A program made the position numbers and the translations under genes. A DNA stretch of 64,000 nucleotides from Synechococcus sp. SynAce01 (lineage in GTDB: Bacteria; Cyanobacteriota; Cyanobacteriia; PCC-6307; Cyanobiaceae). Location of the stretch: the NCBI RefSeq assembly GCF_001885215.1, contig NZ_CP018091.1, forward strand, positions 2,046,001 to 2,110,000, in the 5' to 3' direction. This document shows, in pieces, positions 18,074 to 27,645 of this stretch. The notes under the pieces were generated by a model that saw nothing but the letters and a program-made list of their open reading frames with translations, made no database searches and was not told where the DNA came from. Positions within the stretch are counted from its first letter, which is position 1. The number at the start of each line of letters is the position of its first letter.

Positions 18074-21000
18074 TCAGAAACGCTCGGCCCACTCACGGGC
18101 AAGGATCGTGATCAGGGCGCGCAGGCCCATCACAAACGCTGGTTCGGGCTCAAGGTCGCCGATCTCCTTGCCAACTTCGCCTTGGGCAAAGGCCTGTGCC
18201 TGCGTCGCTACATCATCCCAAAGGCTGTCGAGGGAAATCAGCTTGCGAATCGGCAGAAGACTGCTGATCTTTGCAGAGCCCAGAGCTTCGTCGTAGTTGC
18301 TGACAAACTTGCGCAACTCTGTGAGACCTCCAAGCTCGTAACTGTCTAGAAGATTGATGTTATTAGGAATCTCAATGCGATCCAACGGCCCAAAGGTAAT
18401 GCCGTTGATCACAAGCTCTTCGCCGGAGAACATCAGGTCTTTGCGGGGATCAAAATTTCCCTGGAGATTGACGCCCTTGCTGATCAAGCCGCATGCTGTC
18501 TCATCCTTAAAAGCATTGGAGAGAGTTGTGGGAGCAGCTCCCTGGCGGCTCTCTACAAATCCAGAGCTCCTGCGCTGCAGCTCTTCCATCAGGATGTCGG
18601 CATCGCAGCCTTTGGAGAAAGCCCCACTCTCGTCGAGCCAGTTGATGAAACGGGCACCGTTGCCGCCCAGATACACCGGCATTGCAGCCTGCTTGCGAAG
18701 GCGCCCCTCCCTGGCCAAGGCTTTGAGAACCAGGCCGAGGTAGTGGTAAATCCCGCCAAAGCTCACCGCCATCAGGCTGATAAAGCCCAATAGTTGCTTG
18801 TCCTGCTCGGCTCGATGAATGGGCATGCGATCCTGCAGCAGTTCATCGGAGGCATAGCGCAGACAATTATCCAGCCAGCTGTTGAAGTTTGGATCCTGTC
18901 TGAGCTTGGCATCATCTTTCGCGATCTCTCCAGTGACCCCAGGTGCAAACAGAAATTGAATGAACGAGGGTTTTGATTGAAGAATGCTGGTGCAGATGTT
19001 GCGCCCAGCAAAGGGGATAGAAACCTGGTGCAGAAGCCCATTGTCCTGCCAGATGCTGATGTCGGTAGTGCCGCCACCTACATCCAGGCAGGCAGTATGA
19101 ATCATCTGCCGGCCAAGATAGTTGCCGAAATAGCTGGCAAAAGCCACGGCTTCGGTCTGCAGACCTCCTTCCCCGCCATCCTCCACGAGCTGATGGCTCA
19201 GGCCTGTCAGAGCAGTGAGCTCCTGGCAGAGATCTCCCCACTGGCGCCTGTAGTTACGTGCTTCATTAGGCGAAAAGGCACTTGGATAAGAAACAGCCCA
19301 TTGCACTTCTGCAGCACCACCAGCTGCAGCATTGCTGCTGATCAACAGGGCCAACTCTTTGAGGAATGGCTTCTGATAATTCAGTTGGCGCCACTTGAAC
19401 CCTGTATGAACGCCGTTACCGCGCATCGCCAGGGCATTGGTGCTGGGCCACTGGACCCGAGCCTGATGATAGAGATCTGGAACTTTCCCTTTGACCTCCT
19501 GCCAGCCATAGGTGTTCAGGGCAGTGGACGTTGGCGGATTGGAATCTTTGGGAAGTAACAGCTCTGGGATGAAGAATTTATATAAGAGATTTAGCTGGTT
19601 TTCCTTTTGGGCCAGCGTCAAAGGAATGACGCGTGTTTCCAGAGGCTTACGAGCTGGACCGGTCCCGTCTTGGATGAAGAAATTGGTGAAGGAGGTGCCG
19701 AAATCAAACCCCACTCGCCAGGTGGCAGACATGTTTCCAGGCGGCGGTGGTGGATTAACTGGAATCAGCCCACACACCTCTCCTCTTTCAATCACTTTGA
19801 TCAGGTCTGGAAATCGCTCAGAGGTGAAATACTTGACGTTTTCCTGGCCGTCTCGACCCGTGTGCAGTTCATAATCGCTGAAGCCATCAACCGTCAGGCC
19901 TGTGCTGCTGTCCTCACAGAAAATATAGTAGTTCTTCCACTTTTGATCGGGAATGTTGGGCCAGAGTGTGATCACTGGCAGGTCTTCATCGATCAGGTTC
20001 TGCTCCTTGATCGGAAATACTCTGGTGATCGGATAAGGATCCCTCTGCCCTTTTAATCTCAGCATCAGGGTCAGCTCGATCGCCATGCCGCCACCGGTCT
20101 GCACAAGCCTGAGGGAGCAGCTTTTGGCGAGTTCGGCGCTGCTGAACAGCTCACGCATCCGTGGCTGAAGTGGCAGCAGAGGCGTGACGGGATTGCCGTT
20201 CACCATCGGTTGGCCCTCTAGCCGATTTGGCAACCAGGAATTCACCAATGCCGCTGGCCCTGGCAGCAGGAATAGCTCTGCAAGGAAGATATCGTCCGGG
20301 GTCAGAACTTCAATCGTGTCGCCATAGAGCCGCAGCAGCTGGTTCTTGTCATACCCCACTGATTCCAGGGTTGCTGCTGCATGCAGGGTGATCTCGTTGG
20401 CGGGAAGACCAAGCCGATTGGGCATCTCCCGATCAACCAGAATCACCGGCCGATTTTCGGCTGGAGTCTTCGCCAAGGGGCGTTGGCGGCGATCCTCCAG
20501 CACGAGTTCTGCGTTGCTCGGGCTGGTGCCACCCTTGGCAGCCCTCGCGAGGAGTGCCACTGCTGTTGGTCGTGGTGGCAGGCTGACAATGCGGTTGTCG
20601 GAGAGAATGGGATCGAGAGATCGGCTATCGCTCAATCGTTGAATGAAACCGCTTAACACCTGGGCCATCTGGTTGGCCATCAACTGATTGTTGCGATCGG
20701 GAGCCGTGAGAATGCCTCGGCTGATATGACTGAGCCAAGCTGCGAGTGACTGCCGATGCTGGGCTCCCAGGCAGCTGGTCGGAGCACTGAAACAGCCTTC
20801 AGCCGTCCACTTCATCCCCTGGATCGCAGCAGGCAGATGGACCGCTGGGCAGAGCACCGTGACCGGTGATGTGAAGCCAACCACCACCCCGTCAACCTTC
20901 AGCACATGCAGGGTTGCCCAGGGGTTGCTGCCATCGGTCAGGGTGTAAAGCGCTTTTGCACCGCTTGGTTTTGATCCGAACAGGCTGCGGGCAAAGGGGC

Positions 21001-21370
21001 CAACGGCTTCATCCTGCTGTTCGATGTACTCCGCCAGACTGACCTGCTCTGCTTCTAGTTTCAAGCCGTAGATTTCCCACAGGCCAACGGTGGCGAAACA
21101 GCCGAAGAGTTCCTCGAGCAGGGCCTTGCCTGTGGGATACCGAGGATTGATCACCGCCTGCTCAAACTGCAGCGCCCTCGACCAAGGAGAGGGCAGTGAA
21201 TTCACCCGGCTGCTGGCAACTTCGTACACGAGGCTGTCGGCAATGGTGCCTAAGTTCTGCTGGTCACGGCTTTGCCATTCGCCCGAGCGCGAACCTCCCG
21301 CCAGGGGGGGATCTGTTTTCGGGAACCAGGGATATTGAAGGATGGTCTCGGCGGTGTTGTCAGGGGCCAT
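18074..21370 (-). CDS. Large protein with Hsp70/actin-type ATPase domain
   Basis: 1098 residues. The first about 540 residues match no family I know. From about residue 548 a complete ASKHA nucleotidase fold is seen: phosphate-1 motif WRVGFDFGTSFTNFFI, phosphate-2 motif ACLDVGGGTTDISIW (about 762) and adenosine motif YLGGNGARFINWL (about 900). QWAVSYPSAFSPNEARNYR lies between, as in Hsp70 relatives. Layout and length recall the SrfB-type virulence-associated proteins, but I cannot confirm that without a search. It is soluble, with no signal peptide. It lies 23 bases after the tubulin-like gene and is surely co-expressed. Possible roles are a chaperone-like remodeller or a polymerising actin relative. 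Confidence 0.82.
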   Translation of the reverse strand: MAPDNTAETILQYPWFPKTDPPLAGGSRSGEWQSRDQQNLGTIADSLVYEVASSRVNSLPSPWSRALQFEQAVINPRYPTGKALLEELFGCFATVGLWEIYGLKLEAEQVSLAEYIEQQDEAVGPFARSLFGSKPSGAKALYTLTDGSNPWATLHVLKVDGVVVGFTSPVTVLCPAVHLPAAIQGMKWTAEGCFSAPTSCLGAQHRQSLAAWLSHISRGILTAPDRNNQLMANQMAQVLSGFIQRLSDSRSLDPILSDNRIVSLPPRPTAVALLARAAKGGTSPSNAELVLEDRRQRPLAKTPAENRPVILVDREMPNRLGLPANEITLHAAATLESVGYDKNQLLRLYGDTIEVLTPDDIFLAELFLLPGPAALVNSWLPNRLEGQPMVNGNPVTPLLPLQPRMRELFSSAELAKSCSLRLVQTGGGMAIELTLMLRLKGQRDPYPITRVFPIKEQNLIDEDLPVITLWPNIPDQKWKNYYIFCEDSSTGLTVDGFSDYELHTGRDGQENVKYFTSERFPDLIKVIERGEVCGLIPVNPPPPPGNMSATWRVGFDFGTSFTNFFIQDGTGPARKPLETRVIPLTLAQKENQLNLLYKFFIPELLLPKDSNPPTSTALNTYGWQEVKGKVPDLYHQARVQWPSTNALAMRGNGVHTGFKWRQLNYQKPFLKELALLISSNAAAGGAAEVQWAVSYPSAFSPNEARNYRRQWGDLCQELTALTGLSHQLVEDGGEGGLQTEAVAFASYFGNYLGRQMIHTACLDVGGGTTDISIWQDNGLLHQVSIPFAGRNICTSILQSKPSFIQFLFAPGVTGEIAKDDAKLRQDPNFNSWLDNCLRYASDELLQDRMPIHRAEQDKQLLGFISLMAVSFGGIYHYLGLVLKALAREGRLRKQAAMPVYLGGNGARFINWLDESGAFSKGCDADILMEELQRRSSGFVESRQGAAPTTLSNAFKDETACGLISKGVNLQGNFDPRKDLMFSGEELVINGITFGPLDRIEIPNNINLLDSYELGGLTELRKFVSNYDEALGSAKISSLLPIRKLISLDSLWDDVATQAQAFAQGEVGKEIGDLEPEPAFVMGLRALITILAREWAERF

Positions 21371-21393
21371 GGCGTCAGTGATGGTGGTGCGAG

Positions 21394-22899
21394 TCAGAAA
21401 CTGAGTGTCCAGAGGGTGTCGGCCAGACCTGCCACACCGTTATGGGGGATGTCTTCGGGAGTGAGCTTGTCCATCTGGACCTTGATGTCTTCCACCATGT
21501 CTTGGCGCTCTTCCCTGGTTGGGCGCGCTGAACCTTTCACGACGCGATCCAGGGCATTGTCATAGTTGGGATTGCGCTGCAGCAAACTCTGGGTGAACAG
21601 CTCCTGGTTGAAGCCGGAACCGGTGTTGCTGCTGAACTGGTTGAGCCACTGCAGCAGGGTTTCGACATAGGCGTCGATGGCTGACTTGAGGTTCAGTTCT
21701 TCCGTACTGCGGATGCTGGGACGGCCTCCCTGGGTTCCTGTGGCCTTACCGCTGGGCTGAAAGAACTGCCGCGCCCAGGGGGCACCGCTGAGGAAAGAAC
21801 CCATCGAGAGTTTCTGGGCTGCATCGAGTTCAAGACTGAAGTTGTTCAGCCAGGCCACCGCAAACCGGGCTCCGCGGGAGAGGCCCTCACCAACGATCTC
21901 ATGATCGGGAATGTCGTTCCAGCTGATCTGATTCGCTGTGGCACGGCTGAGCACATAGGCGTAGCCAGGCTGGGAGGCTGGTTGGAGACTATGACGTAAT
22001 CCCAGCCCCGCCAGCAACTCCACCAGATGGGCAGCGTTGCTTTGGGAGCGGCCGCCGATGCTGAAGCCATAGCGGGCTTTGATGTCGCTGCCGATCAGGT
22101 AGACATGATCGAAGCAGCTGGTTCCGCTACTGCGCAGGTACTGCAGGGCGGCATCTGTATTGAGCTGAAAGTTGCGGGCTTCGGCATGGACGCCCGTGCC
22201 CTCCTGTCCCTGGCCCTCGAAGTCGAAATAGGGCAGCAGCAGTGAGGCATTGACGCGGACTCTGGTCAAGCCAAGCTCAGCGAGCCATGTCTTGAGCATC
22301 TGCCCGAGGGTGGGCACTCCTGAGGCTCCAGTCCCTCCGAAAACGCTGCCGAAGAGGTGGATGATTGGAGTGTCGCCAGCACCGGCTGCCGCCTGGATAT
22401 CACTGAGCATCTGTTGCCACTGCCCCGTCTGGGCTTCGCTCGCCAGGCTGATCCGGCTCATGACCGCTGAACCGATTGGCGGCCGTCCCCGGAAGCCCAC
22501 ATCGAGCTCAGCGCTTTGCTCCTCCGGTGGGAACAGGCAGTCGAACAGGGCGGCCAGGCCACTGGCCTGGGTCCGCAGCACGGCTTTGGGGAACACCTGA
22601 TCCAAGCTGATGGCTCCCGATGCATTGCTCAGCGGGCTCCAGGTGCCGTAGTTGCGCAGCTCTCCGCGAGCGAAGTGTTCAGCCTTGTTTCCCAGCAAGG
22701 AGCGCATCTTGTCGTAGCGATCCATGGCGGTCTGAGCACGGGCCCGCAGGGTGCTCTGCTGATCGGGTTCCACCAGGAAGGTGCCGAGCCGCGGAGGCTG
22801 ATCGCTGCCGTTTTGGAGCAGACCGCAGGCATGGAGATGGCAGAGAGCTTCGAGGCACTTGGCCCCGCTGCCCCCCACACCGATGGCGAAAAGACTCAT
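21394..22899 (-). CDS. Tubulin/FtsZ-like GTPase (Tubulin_2-type family)
   Basis: 501 residues from ATG 22899 (MSLFAIGVGGSGAKCLEAL); the longer frame adds ten residues overlapping the upstream gene. The N-terminal glycine loop GVGGSGAK and the signature HLFGSVFGGTGASGVPTLGQ correspond to the G-loop and the GGGTGS(T)G motif of tubulins and FtsZ. Further segments (LLLPYFDF, FDHVYLIGSD) fit the Rossmann-type core. It is not the cell-division FtsZ: length and sequence are far off. Such FtsZ-like proteins have been linked by genome context to vWA and OmpA proteins in a proposed membrane-remodelling system; here both are present in the same locus. Confidence 0.83.
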   Translation of the reverse strand: MSLFAIGVGGSGAKCLEALCHLHACGLLQNGSDQPPRLGTFLVEPDQQSTLRARAQTAMDRYDKMRSLLGNKAEHFARGELRNYGTWSPLSNASGAISLDQVFPKAVLRTQASGLAALFDCLFPPEEQSAELDVGFRGRPPIGSAVMSRISLASEAQTGQWQQMLSDIQAAAGAGDTPIIHLFGSVFGGTGASGVPTLGQMLKTWLAELGLTRVRVNASLLLPYFDFEGQGQEGTGVHAEARNFQLNTDAALQYLRSSGTSCFDHVYLIGSDIKARYGFSIGGRSQSNAAHLVELLAGLGLRHSLQPASQPGYAYVLSRATANQISWNDIPDHEIVGEGLSRGARFAVAWLNNFSLELDAAQKLSMGSFLSGAPWARQFFQPSGKATGTQGGRPSIRSTEELNLKSAIDAYVETLLQWLNQFSSNTGSGFNQELFTQSLLQRNPNYDNALDRVVKGSARPTREERQDMVEDIKVQMDKLTPEDIPHNGVAGLADTLWTLSF

Positions 22900-22900
22900 C

Positions 22901-23428
22901 TCAGCGCCCTCCCAGCAGACGGACGGCACCTGGGACCACGAACCTGTAGGTGCGCGGAGAGGCCAGCAGTGTGGGCAACCAGAACAGAAGCAGAACGTTG
23001 AGCACCACGAACACCATCACCAACAACCAACCTCCGGCCGGTAAGGGGTAGTAATTCACCCCGCTCCCTTCGACAGGAGAAGCGGATTGAATCTGCCAGA
23101 TCAGCACAGTAAAGAACAGCTGAGAGAGCCAACCCAGAAGCACCAGCAGAATAGTGGAGATCCACCACCTTGGCTGCATGCTCTTCACTTCTGCAGCATT
23201 GCGGGGCTTGCCATTCAACGTCGTGAAAATCCAGAAAAGCAAGGCAATAGTGCAGCTGATCCAGAGTATTGTGAAAGATGGGCTACTGATCTGAGGTAAG
23301 AATACATTCAGATTTTGGCCCAACAGAGCTGAAAAAAGGTTGAGAAAAATCCAGTTCTGAATGATGAAAACCCAGAGAATGCCGATCAGAACGGTGAGCC
23401 CAAGCCAGATGTACTGAGTGGATCGCAT
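22901..23428 (-). CDS. Four-helix integral membrane protein, hypothetical
   Basis: 175 residues with four clear membrane segments: IWLGLTVLIGILWVFIIQNW, SFTILWISCTIALLFWIFTT, WWISTILLVLLGWLSQLFF and GWLLVMVFVVLNVLLLFWLP. The longest external loop is only about 20 residues. No family recognised. It sits 12 bases after the vWA lipoprotein gene and one base before the tubulin-like gene, so it is an obligate member of the unit, probably the membrane platform. Confidence 0.75.
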   Translation of the reverse strand: MRSTQYIWLGLTVLIGILWVFIIQNWIFLNLFSALLGQNLNVFLPQISSPSFTILWISCTIALLFWIFTTLNGKPRNAAEVKSMQPRWWISTILLVLLGWLSQLFFTVLIWQIQSASPVEGSGVNYYPLPAGGWLLVMVFVVLNVLLLFWLPTLLASPRTYRFVVPGAVRLLGGR

Positions 23429-23440
23429 CGAAGGGCAGAT

Positions 23441-24733
23441 TCAGGTGTGTTGGTAGGCAACGCATAGCGCAGCAGCAGGGGTGTTGGCTGCATTCATGCC
23501 AATCTGTTGTCCCAGGGTGGTCATGAGCAGGAGCAGGCCTTCAGTCTGCTCCCTGGCGCCGGCAGCTTTCGGGTCTGCGCGATCCCACTCGAGCCACCAC
23601 TGCTCTGGTAGGCTGCCGCGGGGAATCGTGGCCCGCAGCAGACCGGCGGGAGCGGAGCTGGGAATGTCGAATTCCAGGCGCAGGTTCGAGCCCGCCACGC
23701 TCATGCTCTTGAGGCGAACCCCCCCCAGGTTATTGGAACTGTTTGGCGAGGTAGGAATCCGCTCAAGGCGGACCAGGCCCAGATCAGGGCGGGTGGTGCC
23801 TCCACTCCAGGGCGTGGTGGTGGCCAGCACAAGGCCGGTGGCTCCTGGATTCAGCCGAACGAATCCATAGTTACCGTTATTACTTGGCGAGTAAGTGATG
23901 TTCTGTAGGCGCACAGGACTGCCTGACGCTCCCTTGTTGTTGGGGATTGCCGCTGCTGACTTGACTGTCAATGTTTGCAGTCCTGTATTGCCGTCGAGGA
24001 TCGAAAGTTCCTGGGTCGTGACACCTTTTTGGGCCATATTTCTCTGGATGTCCTGAAGCAGGGAGCTCACTTGATCGGGTTTGCCTGTGGCCAGAAGATA
24101 GAGAGGGCGATTGAGTTTTCCGGTATGGATATTGACACCTTGCGCATCGAAGACCTGCCCCTGGAATGGCAGCTTCAGGGCCAGAACCCCTGCGGAAGCC
24201 CCCTTGAGTAGATCCTTTCGGACAGCGCCGATCAGGCTGGAGATGTCACTCTGATTGACCTCAAGGTCACTCACCAGAAGCCGCAGCGGCGTGCTGCCTC
24301 CCTGGGGCTGCACGTCCCAGAGGGTCTGTAGGCTGGAAGCCACTGCGGAGTAACCGCCGCAGCCCTTGAAAAAGCAGGGATCAGTGGCCAGCGTCACCCG
24401 CTCGCCGCTGAGCTCCTGGGCCGTGCCGCCGCCGATACGGAAAGCTTTGCTGGAGAGCCCCTGAGTTTGGGCCGAAAGATTCACGGCCTGGAGCAGGTTG
24501 CGCCACCGGGAGGCATCGGCTGCTTGAGCATGGCCGAGCATCGAGCCACTGCCATCGATGCCGATCAACAGCTGGTTGGCTTGTGTGCCAACGGTGGCTG
24601 GAGTTGGATTGGCCGTGGCGTCGGCAGTTTTAATGACGCAGTCAGGTAGTTTGGGTGTACAGCCCAGAAGCATCAACGATGACAGGAACATCATGCTGAG
24701 CAGTGCTGTTGAGAATCTCAATCGACCTGGCAT
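23441..24733 (-). CDS. von Willebrand factor A domain lipoprotein
   Basis: 430 residues. A signal peptide with lipobox LMLLGC gives lipidation at Cys25. The vWA domain starts near residue 55 with LLIGIDGSGSML, a MIDAS motif (Asp60-Gly-Ser-Gly-Ser) for metal-dependent binding; LRLLVSDLEVN and the following segments fit the Rossmann-like core. The C-terminal about 200 residues include a beta-rich part (VRLQNITYSPSNNGNYGFVR). Two extra cysteines in PCFFKGCGGY may form a disulfide. First gene of the minus-strand unit; it implies that the machine reaches the periplasm or outer membrane. Confidence 0.85.
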   Translation of the reverse strand: MPGRLRFSTALLSMMFLSSLMLLGCTPKLPDCVIKTADATANPTPATVGTQANQLLIGIDGSGSMLGHAQAADASRWRNLLQAVNLSAQTQGLSSKAFRIGGGTAQELSGERVTLATDPCFFKGCGGYSAVASSLQTLWDVQPQGGSTPLRLLVSDLEVNQSDISSLIGAVRKDLLKGASAGVLALKLPFQGQVFDAQGVNIHTGKLNRPLYLLATGKPDQVSSLLQDIQRNMAQKGVTTQELSILDGNTGLQTLTVKSAAAIPNNKGASGSPVRLQNITYSPSNNGNYGFVRLNPGATGLVLATTTPWSGGTTRPDLGLVRLERIPTSPNSSNNLGGVRLKSMSVAGSNLRLEFDIPSSAPAGLLRATIPRGSLPEQWWLEWDRADPKAAGAREQTEGLLLLMTTLGQQIGMNAANTPAAALCVAYQHT

Positions 24734-25241
<508 letters not shown>

Positions 25242-25599
25242 CAAGTTGAAGTGTTTCCAGCTCGACCACTTTCGCTGCCAAGTGGCTCGATGGATTAGTT
25301 CAATGTGTCGATACAGCGAGCGATGCCGTCTAGCTGTGTTTCCTCGCCAGGTTGTACAGGGTCTAGGATCCGATTGAGGCACTTCTGAGGCATGAGACAA
25401 CTGAGAGCCATGTTTCACCTGCTGTCGTTATGGATACCCAGATAGCAAAGTGGCCAGTGAGAGCATTGCTCTCATGCCTGGTAGGTAATGACATGGACTC
25501 ATCCTGGCAGGGTAGCTTGAGTTAGGTGAAGTCGACCAAAGGCCATAATGCTAGGCTTTTCGTTGGATAGTGGGGTAAAGATTGGAGTTCCACGGATAT

Positions 25600-26565
25600 A
25601 TTGAGACTGCTGAAGGCTTCTCTGGCATGAGTGCAGAACTTGGAATAAGCTTTTGCTCGTAATCGATCGGTCTGAGGTTGTCGATTGTTGAATGGCGACG
25701 CTTGCGGTTGTAGTAGCACTCGATCTAGAAGGCCAGATCGCGCTGCAGATGCTGGGGAGTGACCAAAACCTCGCTGTCGTCATCAAGATCAAGCCTGAGT
25801 TTGATGGTTAAAAAAATTCCTCCCCCACGGCTTTGCTCCAACAGCAGCCCTTGGCGGACATCCTGTATTTGAGATCATGTCTCCTCAGTAGAATGTGGTA
25901 GTCAGTGGCTCGGTAGCGACCGCCCTAATCCCTGTGGATGTGCAGTAGGCAAGGTTCCATTTGGCGATGATTGAGGGCTCGGTTGAGCGCCTCCACCACA
26001 ATGGAAGTCCCCTTCCGGCTGTTGACCTACCGGCCGACGATGGGGCGACTGAACTGATCGATCCAAACCGTCAGATACTGCGCCGTCTTGCTGTAGTACG
26101 GATGGTGGAGATGTCGCCGGCCCAGCAGTAGTTATGAACCTTGGGCTTGTAGTTCATGCAGTAGCGGGTTTCCCTGCGCCCCGTACGCACCGCTGCTGGC
26201 CATGCTGCAAGTGCAGAATGCCTTGCGGGTCTTGCCCTGCAGCTGTGCACGTTTCAACCGCTGCGCGGAAGCTTGCGGCCTGAGCCTGGCCATACGGTGG
26301 CTCCCGACCTGGCGGCTGGCAGCTACCAACTTTTGGTGGACATGCGGGGAGCTGTAGAAGCAGCTGTGCTGCTGGAATACCGCCTGTAACTCAGCTGTGA
26401 GCACCGCGTTTTCGGACCCTGCTTTCCCGTGGCCTCCTGGCGACGGCTCCAGATGTAGTAGCCACTCCGGGGCACCCCCAGCTACCAGCAGAGCAAGGAG
26501 ACATAGAAGCGGCCTTGCAGGTGGTGGATCAGACGAAACCTCTCGGCGGCAGATGCTTCTTTTAT
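25600..26565 (-). pseudogene. Decayed IS3-family transposase (OrfB)
   Basis: Read on the minus strand, the OrfB order is intact but broken by stops and frameshifts: ERFRLIHHLQGRFYVSLL at the start, ELQAVFQQHSCFYSSPHVHQ and KTRKAF, then NYCWAGDIST (the first Asp region), LTVWIDQFSRPIVG, VVEALNRALNHRQMEP, MSAKGCC, and near the end YYNRKRRHSTIDNLRPIDYE. An in-frame TAG lies just before IECYYNRKRR, and at least two frame changes are needed. No functional element remains, and terminal inverted repeats were not identified. Confidence 0.82.
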
Positions 26566-26787
26566 GTGGATGCGAGGCATCGTGGCCAAAGGATACGGAG
26601 GCCGGCCGCCCTTTTTGCTCGTCTTGGGGTGGCTGGGCTCAATCAGATCGATTAATGACTGCCAAGGCACCACTTCTTCCATCTCAGCCAGGAACTTTTC
26701 CCCGCTAGTGGCTCCGCCCTGCTCGGCCTTTGGCCTCTGTAACGGTGCGCTTCTTAGCCGTCGTCTGCTAGTAATACGTAAAGCCAA
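26566..26787 (-). pseudogene. IS5-family transposase N-terminal fragment
   Basis: The minus-strand frame contains FLAEMEEVVPWQSLIDLIEP, then PKTSKKGGRPPYPLATMPRIH, the well-known N-terminus of IS5-group transposases. The similarity stops at PRIH and the reading frame runs straight into the start of the IS3 OrfB (AERFRLIHHL). So an IS5 copy was cut and joined to, or interrupted by, an IS3 element. The catalytic part of IS5 is missing. Confidence 0.8.
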
Positions 26788-27222
26788 GCTGATTGATTGC
26801 CATCAACTCAGGACTGAACGGTGATCACAGGGCCATTGTCCCGCGTAATGGTTGAGTTTTTCAGAGTCTCCTTAGTACTGAAGCGTGATCATAGGTTGAT
26901 TGTTTCGCAAATTGGATTGTTTTTCAAAAGTTTTCCCGGCGGCAAGTAGTGACGGGGTTCTTGAGCAATTCGATGACAAGCTTTCTCAGAACTTTTCTGA
27001 TGCAGCAGATATTCTGCGGTAATCAACGCTCCCGCCTCTGTGCTGTAGGAGAACGTTCAGGCTTTTCCCTAGGATGTTGAGGGCGCCCAATCTGGTGATT
27101 GATTTCGTCCGCTTGCTGTGCTTTGCTCTTCCATTTTTTACAACTCCTTGATGGTGCCGGAGTGAGGAATATCCCCAAGCTGGCCGGGGCGCGAGACTTC
27201 AGGGCCCTCTTGTTGGAACCCC
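26788..27222. other. Non-coding spacer at island edge
   Basis: About 435 bases of lower-GC sequence between the IS remnants and the next conserved gene. No gene, RNA or repeat recognised. Confidence 0.4.
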
Positions 27223-27597
27223 ATGGCTCTCGATCGTTTCAGGCAGGCGCTGGCGACGTTGATGGAGCAGGCCCCCAACGATCCACTGGAGCGCGACGAG
27301 TTCTTTGAGGTGAACCCTCTGCCTGCTGAGGACGGCCCGTTCGAGCTGGTGGTGGTGGATGAGGAGAACGGCATCTTCGCGGCCCTCTATCTCGACTGTT
27401 TATTCGAGGAGGGAGACCCGGGTCAGGAGGCGATCGCCGCCCTGGTGCCGGCCTATCTGCAGAGCGCCTTTGGCCTGGAGCAGGCCGAATGGGAGGCCAC
27501 CGCACCGTTCGACCTGGGCTGGCGCTCCCGGGACTTTCTCTGGTTTCTGGAATTCACCCTGCCCGGGCTCCAACCCCCGTGTCACAGCGACGGCTGA
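27223..27597 (+). CDS. Conserved hypothetical acidic protein
   Basis: 124 residues from ATG 27223 (MALDRFRQALATLMEQAPND). It is strongly acidic, soluble and mixed alpha/beta in look: FELVVVDEENGIFAALYLD, then a helical middle and a C-terminal DLGWRSRDFLWFLEF. It looks like a host picocyanobacterial gene by composition. I know no function. It marks the far side of the accessory island. Confidence 0.65.
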   Translation: MALDRFRQALATLMEQAPNDPLERDEFFEVNPLPAEDGPFELVVVDEENGIFAALYLDCLFEEGDPGQEAIAALVPAYLQSAFGLEQAEWEATAPFDLGWRSRDFLWFLEFTLPGLQPPCHSDG

Positions 27598-27645
27598 ACC
27601 GGCTGTTGAAAGGCGGCTGGATCCGGGCCTACCTCGCTACCCAGC

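Noticed and set aside
21394-22899. Calling the tubulin-like gene ftsZ
   Set aside because: Length, order of motifs and neighbours differ from the division protein; it fits a divergent tubulin-like family.
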